Part shown: in pieces, positions 61,692 through 64,000 of the stretch
How the letters are laid out: every line of letters begins with the position of its first letter
How positions within the stretch are numbered: position 1 is the stretch's first letter
Source of the DNA: Sphingomonas endophytica
GTDB lineage: Bacteria > Pseudomonadota > Alphaproteobacteria > Sphingomonadales > Sphingomonadaceae
Length of the DNA: 64,000 bases
Direction: 5' to 3'
Assembly (NCBI RefSeq): GCF_001476895.1
Contig: NZ_LDTB01000006.1
Span: forward strand, 1 to 64,000
Notes under the pieces: model-generated
Database searches by the model: none
Told to the model about the DNA's origin: nothing
The model's input: the letters and a program-made list of their open reading frames with translations, nothing else
Translations under genes and position numbers: made by a program

Positions 61692-62675
61692 ATGACGAAC
61701 AGCGGGTTCACGTTCACGATCAGCAGCATTCCGTTCGACGAGGACTATCGTCCCGCCGACGGCACGCGCATCACCACCAATTTCGCCAATCTCGCGCGCG
61801 GCGATCGCCGCCGCGACAATCTGCGCAACACGCTGGTGATGATGGATCGCCGCTTCAACGCGCTGATGCACTGGGACAATCCCGCCGGTGATCGCTATGC
61901 GCTGGCACTGGAGATCGTCTCGGCCGGGCTGCGGATCGGGGAGGGGGACGCCGCCGCCGCCTTTCCGCTGATCGAGATCCTGCGCACCATCGTCACCGAC
62001 CGCAGCAGCGGGGAGCGCCGCGACGGCATGGTCGGCAACAACTTCTCCTCCTATGTGCGCGATTACGACTTCAGCATCGTCCTGGCCGATCACCTGAAGA
62101 CCGGCAGTGACGGCCCGCCCGAGGATTTCGGCGACCTCCACGGCAATCTCTTCAAGCGCTTCCTCGAATCCGACGCCTATCGCGGCCGCTTCGCGAAACC
62201 GCCGGTCATCTGCCTGAGCGTATCGAGCAGGGAGGTATATCATCGCACCGCCAACGCGCATCCGATCCTGGGCGTCGAATACCGTCACGATCGCTATTCG
62301 CCGACCGATCGCTACTTCGCGAAGATGGGCATGAGGGTCCGGTACTTCATGCCGCCGCACGGCGTCGCCCCGCTGGCCTTCTACCATGTCGGCGATCTGG
62401 TCAGCGATTATACCAATCTCGAACTCGCCAGCACGATCAGCACGATGGAGACCTTCCAGAAGATCTACCGTCCGGAGATCTACAACGCCAATTCGGTGGC
62501 GGCGGCGCGCTATCAGCCCAGCCTGACCTGTCAGGACTATTCGCTGACCCGCATCGTCTACGATCGCGAGGAGCGCAGCCGGCTCGCCGTCGCGCAGGGC
62601 CGCTACGCCGAGGAGCATGTCATCAAGCCGCACGGGGCCGCGCTTCGCCGCTGGTCCGAGGCCGCCGGCCGTTGA
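61692..62675 (+). CDS. mesX: MesX (DUF1852), putative oxygenase partner of MesD
   Basis: A 327-residue DUF1852 protein starting MTNSGFTFTISSIPFDEDYR, with RITTNFANLARG, DRRFNALMHWDNP, NNFSSYVRDYDFSIVLADHL in parts, and PILGVEYRHD. Genetic work in Acinetobacter shows that DUF1852 (MesX) is needed with MesD for O2-dependent methionine synthesis. AGG lies 8 nt before the ATG. It is the first gene behind the B12 riboswitch. Confidence 0.88.
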   Translation: MTNSGFTFTISSIPFDEDYRPADGTRITTNFANLARGDRRRDNLRNTLVMMDRRFNALMHWDNPAGDRYALALEIVSAGLRIGEGDAAAAFPLIEILRTIVTDRSSGERRDGMVGNNFSSYVRDYDFSIVLADHLKTGSDGPPEDFGDLHGNLFKRFLESDAYRGRFAKPPVICLSVSSREVYHRTANAHPILGVEYRHDRYSPTDRYFAKMGMRVRYFMPPHGVAPLAFYHVGDLVSDYTNLELASTISTMETFQKIYRPEIYNANSVAAARYQPSLTCQDYSLTRIVYDREERSRLAVAQGRYAEEHVIKPHGAALRRWSEAAGR

Positions 62676-62701
62676 TCCCCACGCAGATGAAGGTACTTTC
62701 C

Positions 62702-63730
62702 ATGACGACATTGTTGCCGACCACCACCGCGGGCAGCCTGCCCAAGCCGTCCTGGCTCGCCCGGCCCGAAACCTTGTGGTCGCCGTGGAAGCTGGCGGGC
62801 GAGGAACTTGCCGCGGGCAAGCGGGACGCGCTGCGCCTGGCGGTCGACGATCAGCGACAGGCCGGCATCCACATCCTCGGCGACGGCGAACAGACGCGCC
62901 AGCACTTCGTCACCACCTTCATCGAGCATCTGGCCGGCGTCGATTTCGAACAGCGCGAAACGGTGCGCATCCGCGACCGTTATGACGCCAGCGTGCCGAC
63001 CGTCGTCGGCGCCGTCTCCCGCCCCGGGCCGGTGTTCGTCGACGATGCGCGCTTCCTGCGCGCCCAGACCGATCGGCCGATCAAGTGGACGCTGCCCGGG
63101 CCGATGACGATGATCGACACCCTCTACGACGCCCATTACCGCAGCCGCGAGAAGCTGGCCTGGGAGTTCGCCTGCATCCTCAACGAGGAAGCGCGCGAAC
63201 TGGAAGCCGCCGGCGTCGACATCGTCCAGTTCGACGAACCCGCCTTCAACGTCTTCTTCGACGAGGCCAACGACTGGGGCATCGCCACGCTGGAACGCGC
63301 GGCTCAGGGTCTGACGGTCGAAACCGCCGTCCACATCTGCTACGGTTACGGTATCAAGGCCAATACCGACTGGAAGAAGACGCTCGGCGCCGAATGGCGT
63401 CAGTACGAGCGGACCTTTCCCAACCTCCGCGGCTCGACGATCGATATCATCTCGCTGGAATGCCAGAATTCGCGGGTGCCGATGGACCTGATCGAACTGA
63501 TCCGCGGCAAGAAGGTGATGGTCGGCGCCATCGACGTCGCGACCGACACGATCGAGACACCCGAACAGGTCGCCGCCACCCTGCGCACCGCGCTGCGCTT
63601 CGTGGATGCCGACAAGCTCTACCCGGCGACCAATTGCGGCATGGCCCCGCTGCGCCGCGCGGTCGCCACCGGCAAGCTGCGGGCGCTGGCGGCGGGCGCG
63701 GACATCGTCCGGCAAGAGCTCGCGGCCTGA
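62702..63730 (+). CDS. mesD: MesD, core-type B12- and folate-independent methionine synthase
   Basis: A 342-residue single-domain MetE-like protein, half the length of MetE and lacking its N-terminal folate domain. It begins MTTLLPTTTAGSLPKPSWLA, the typical MesD start. The zinc/homocysteine site is visible: HICYGYG (His, Cys), the Glu in ISLECQNS and the Cys in TNCGMAPLRR. In Acinetobacter it needs MesX and oxygen; the methyl donor is unknown. AAGG lies 8 nt before the ATG at 62702. Cotranscribed with mesX (26-nt gap). Confidence 0.88.
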   Translation: MTTLLPTTTAGSLPKPSWLARPETLWSPWKLAGEELAAGKRDALRLAVDDQRQAGIHILGDGEQTRQHFVTTFIEHLAGVDFEQRETVRIRDRYDASVPTVVGAVSRPGPVFVDDARFLRAQTDRPIKWTLPGPMTMIDTLYDAHYRSREKLAWEFACILNEEARELEAAGVDIVQFDEPAFNVFFDEANDWGIATLERAAQGLTVETAVHICYGYGIKANTDWKKTLGAEWRQYERTFPNLRGSTIDIISLECQNSRVPMDLIELIRGKKVMVGAIDVATDTIETPEQVAATLRTALRFVDADKLYPATNCGMAPLRRAVATGKLRALAAGADIVRQELAA

Positions 63731-63892
63731 CGCCCGCCGGTGCGGGGCGCCGCCTGCCGCGCGACATGGGCGAGCACGGCACAGGCGCCGCCGAACGTCA
63801 CCATCGCCATCGTGGAGACGAACGTGGCGATGCGGCGACGACGGAGCCTCGGCGCGCGGCGGACGTTCGTCGATCCTCGAAGGAGGCGTGCG

Positions 63893-64000
63893 ATGTCGGG
63901 GGTGTGGGCGGCAGGGTTCTGGGGTCTCGTGGGTGGGTCCGCGTTGGTCCTTGGCGCGGCCATCGCGTGGTTCGCCACCTTGCCGCAGCGGCTGATCGCC
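63893..64000 (+). CDS. N-terminus of a ZIP-like membrane protein (cut by window end)
   Basis: The first 36 residues are MSGVWAAGFWGLVGGSALVLG, then AAIAWFATLPQRLIA. The start follows a perfect AAGGAGG (8-nt spacing). The text resembles the first helix of ZIP-family zinc transporter-like proteins, where an R-R-L-I-A-G continuation is usual. The gene runs beyond the end of the window, so the call is tentative. The 162-bp gap before it shows no gene. Confidence 0.5.
   Translation, partial: MSGVWAAGFWGLVGGSALVLGAAIAWFATLPQRLIA

Noticed and set aside
62702..63730. Considered as full MetE.
   Set aside because: Only about half of MetE length, no N-terminal folate-binding domain, and the neighbour is DUF1852; the core-type MesD fits better.

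Overview
This 64 kb stretch (about 66-68% G+C by eye) is chromosomal DNA of a Sphingomonadales alphaproteobacterium, most likely Sphingomonas or a close relative. The signs are a serine palmitoyltransferase/ACP/ceramide-reductase operon, the alphaproteobacterial PhyR-NepR-EcfG general stress response (GSR) with a PhyP-type companion, an alphaproteobacterial petABC operon, and many TonB-era sphingomonad-style small secreted proteins. Genes are dense, with frequent 4-bp ATGA overlaps. No rRNA, prophage, IS element or CRISPR array was seen; one tRNA (Ser-CGA) is present.

Layout. 0-9.4 kb: outer-membrane protein, parE, DUF1275, argD-argF, hslO, queC-queE. 9.4-14.6 kb: Met-rich lipoprotein, lipB, two polytopic membrane proteins, GNAT, hemF, VirJ-like hydrolase, trmL. 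15.1-22.3 kb: petABC (cytochrome bc1), apt, lipoprotein, scpA-scpB, tatABC. 22.3-26.7 kb: the GSR locus: an entericidin-like lipoprotein, a strong GsrN-type small RNA candidate with a perfect EcfG promoter, phyP-like and nepR on the minus strand, then phyR, a 45-residue membrane protein and ecfG on the plus strand. 26.7-33.2 kb: glnE, bcp, an M23 peptidase, erpA, xth and secreted proteins. 33.2-44.7 kb: GNAT-like protein, desaturase, lptG/lptF, a hybrid kinase, spt-acpR-cerR, proB, and a lectin/metalloprotease lipoprotein. 44.7-52.1 kb: obgE and rplU-rpmA-GNAT, split by an accessory block (TetR, hydrolase, GH29 fucosidase) bounded by two copies of a dispersed inverted repeat; then hspQ and tRNA-Ser. 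52.1-59 kb: chemoreceptor with HAMP-like repeats, EAL protein, alpha/beta hydrolase, HNH protein, HWE-type kinase. 59-61.2 kb: a divergent metalloprotease-inhibitor/serralysin pair. 61.2-63.7 kb: an SahR-like operator and a cobalamin riboswitch preceding mesX-mesD. The window ends inside a membrane-protein gene.

The two most interesting systems are (1) mesXD, an oxygen-dependent, folate- and B12-independent methionine synthase placed behind a cobalamin riboswitch and an SAH-type operator, and (2) the compact GSR island, in which an unannotated C-rich-loop small RNA and an entericidin-like gene both appear to be fired by EcfG, next to a kinase-like protein whose ATP-binding motifs have been lost. 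An osmC-like gene interrupted by one in-frame TGA, the repeat-flanked accessory block and the head-to-head protease/inhibitor starts also deserve a look.
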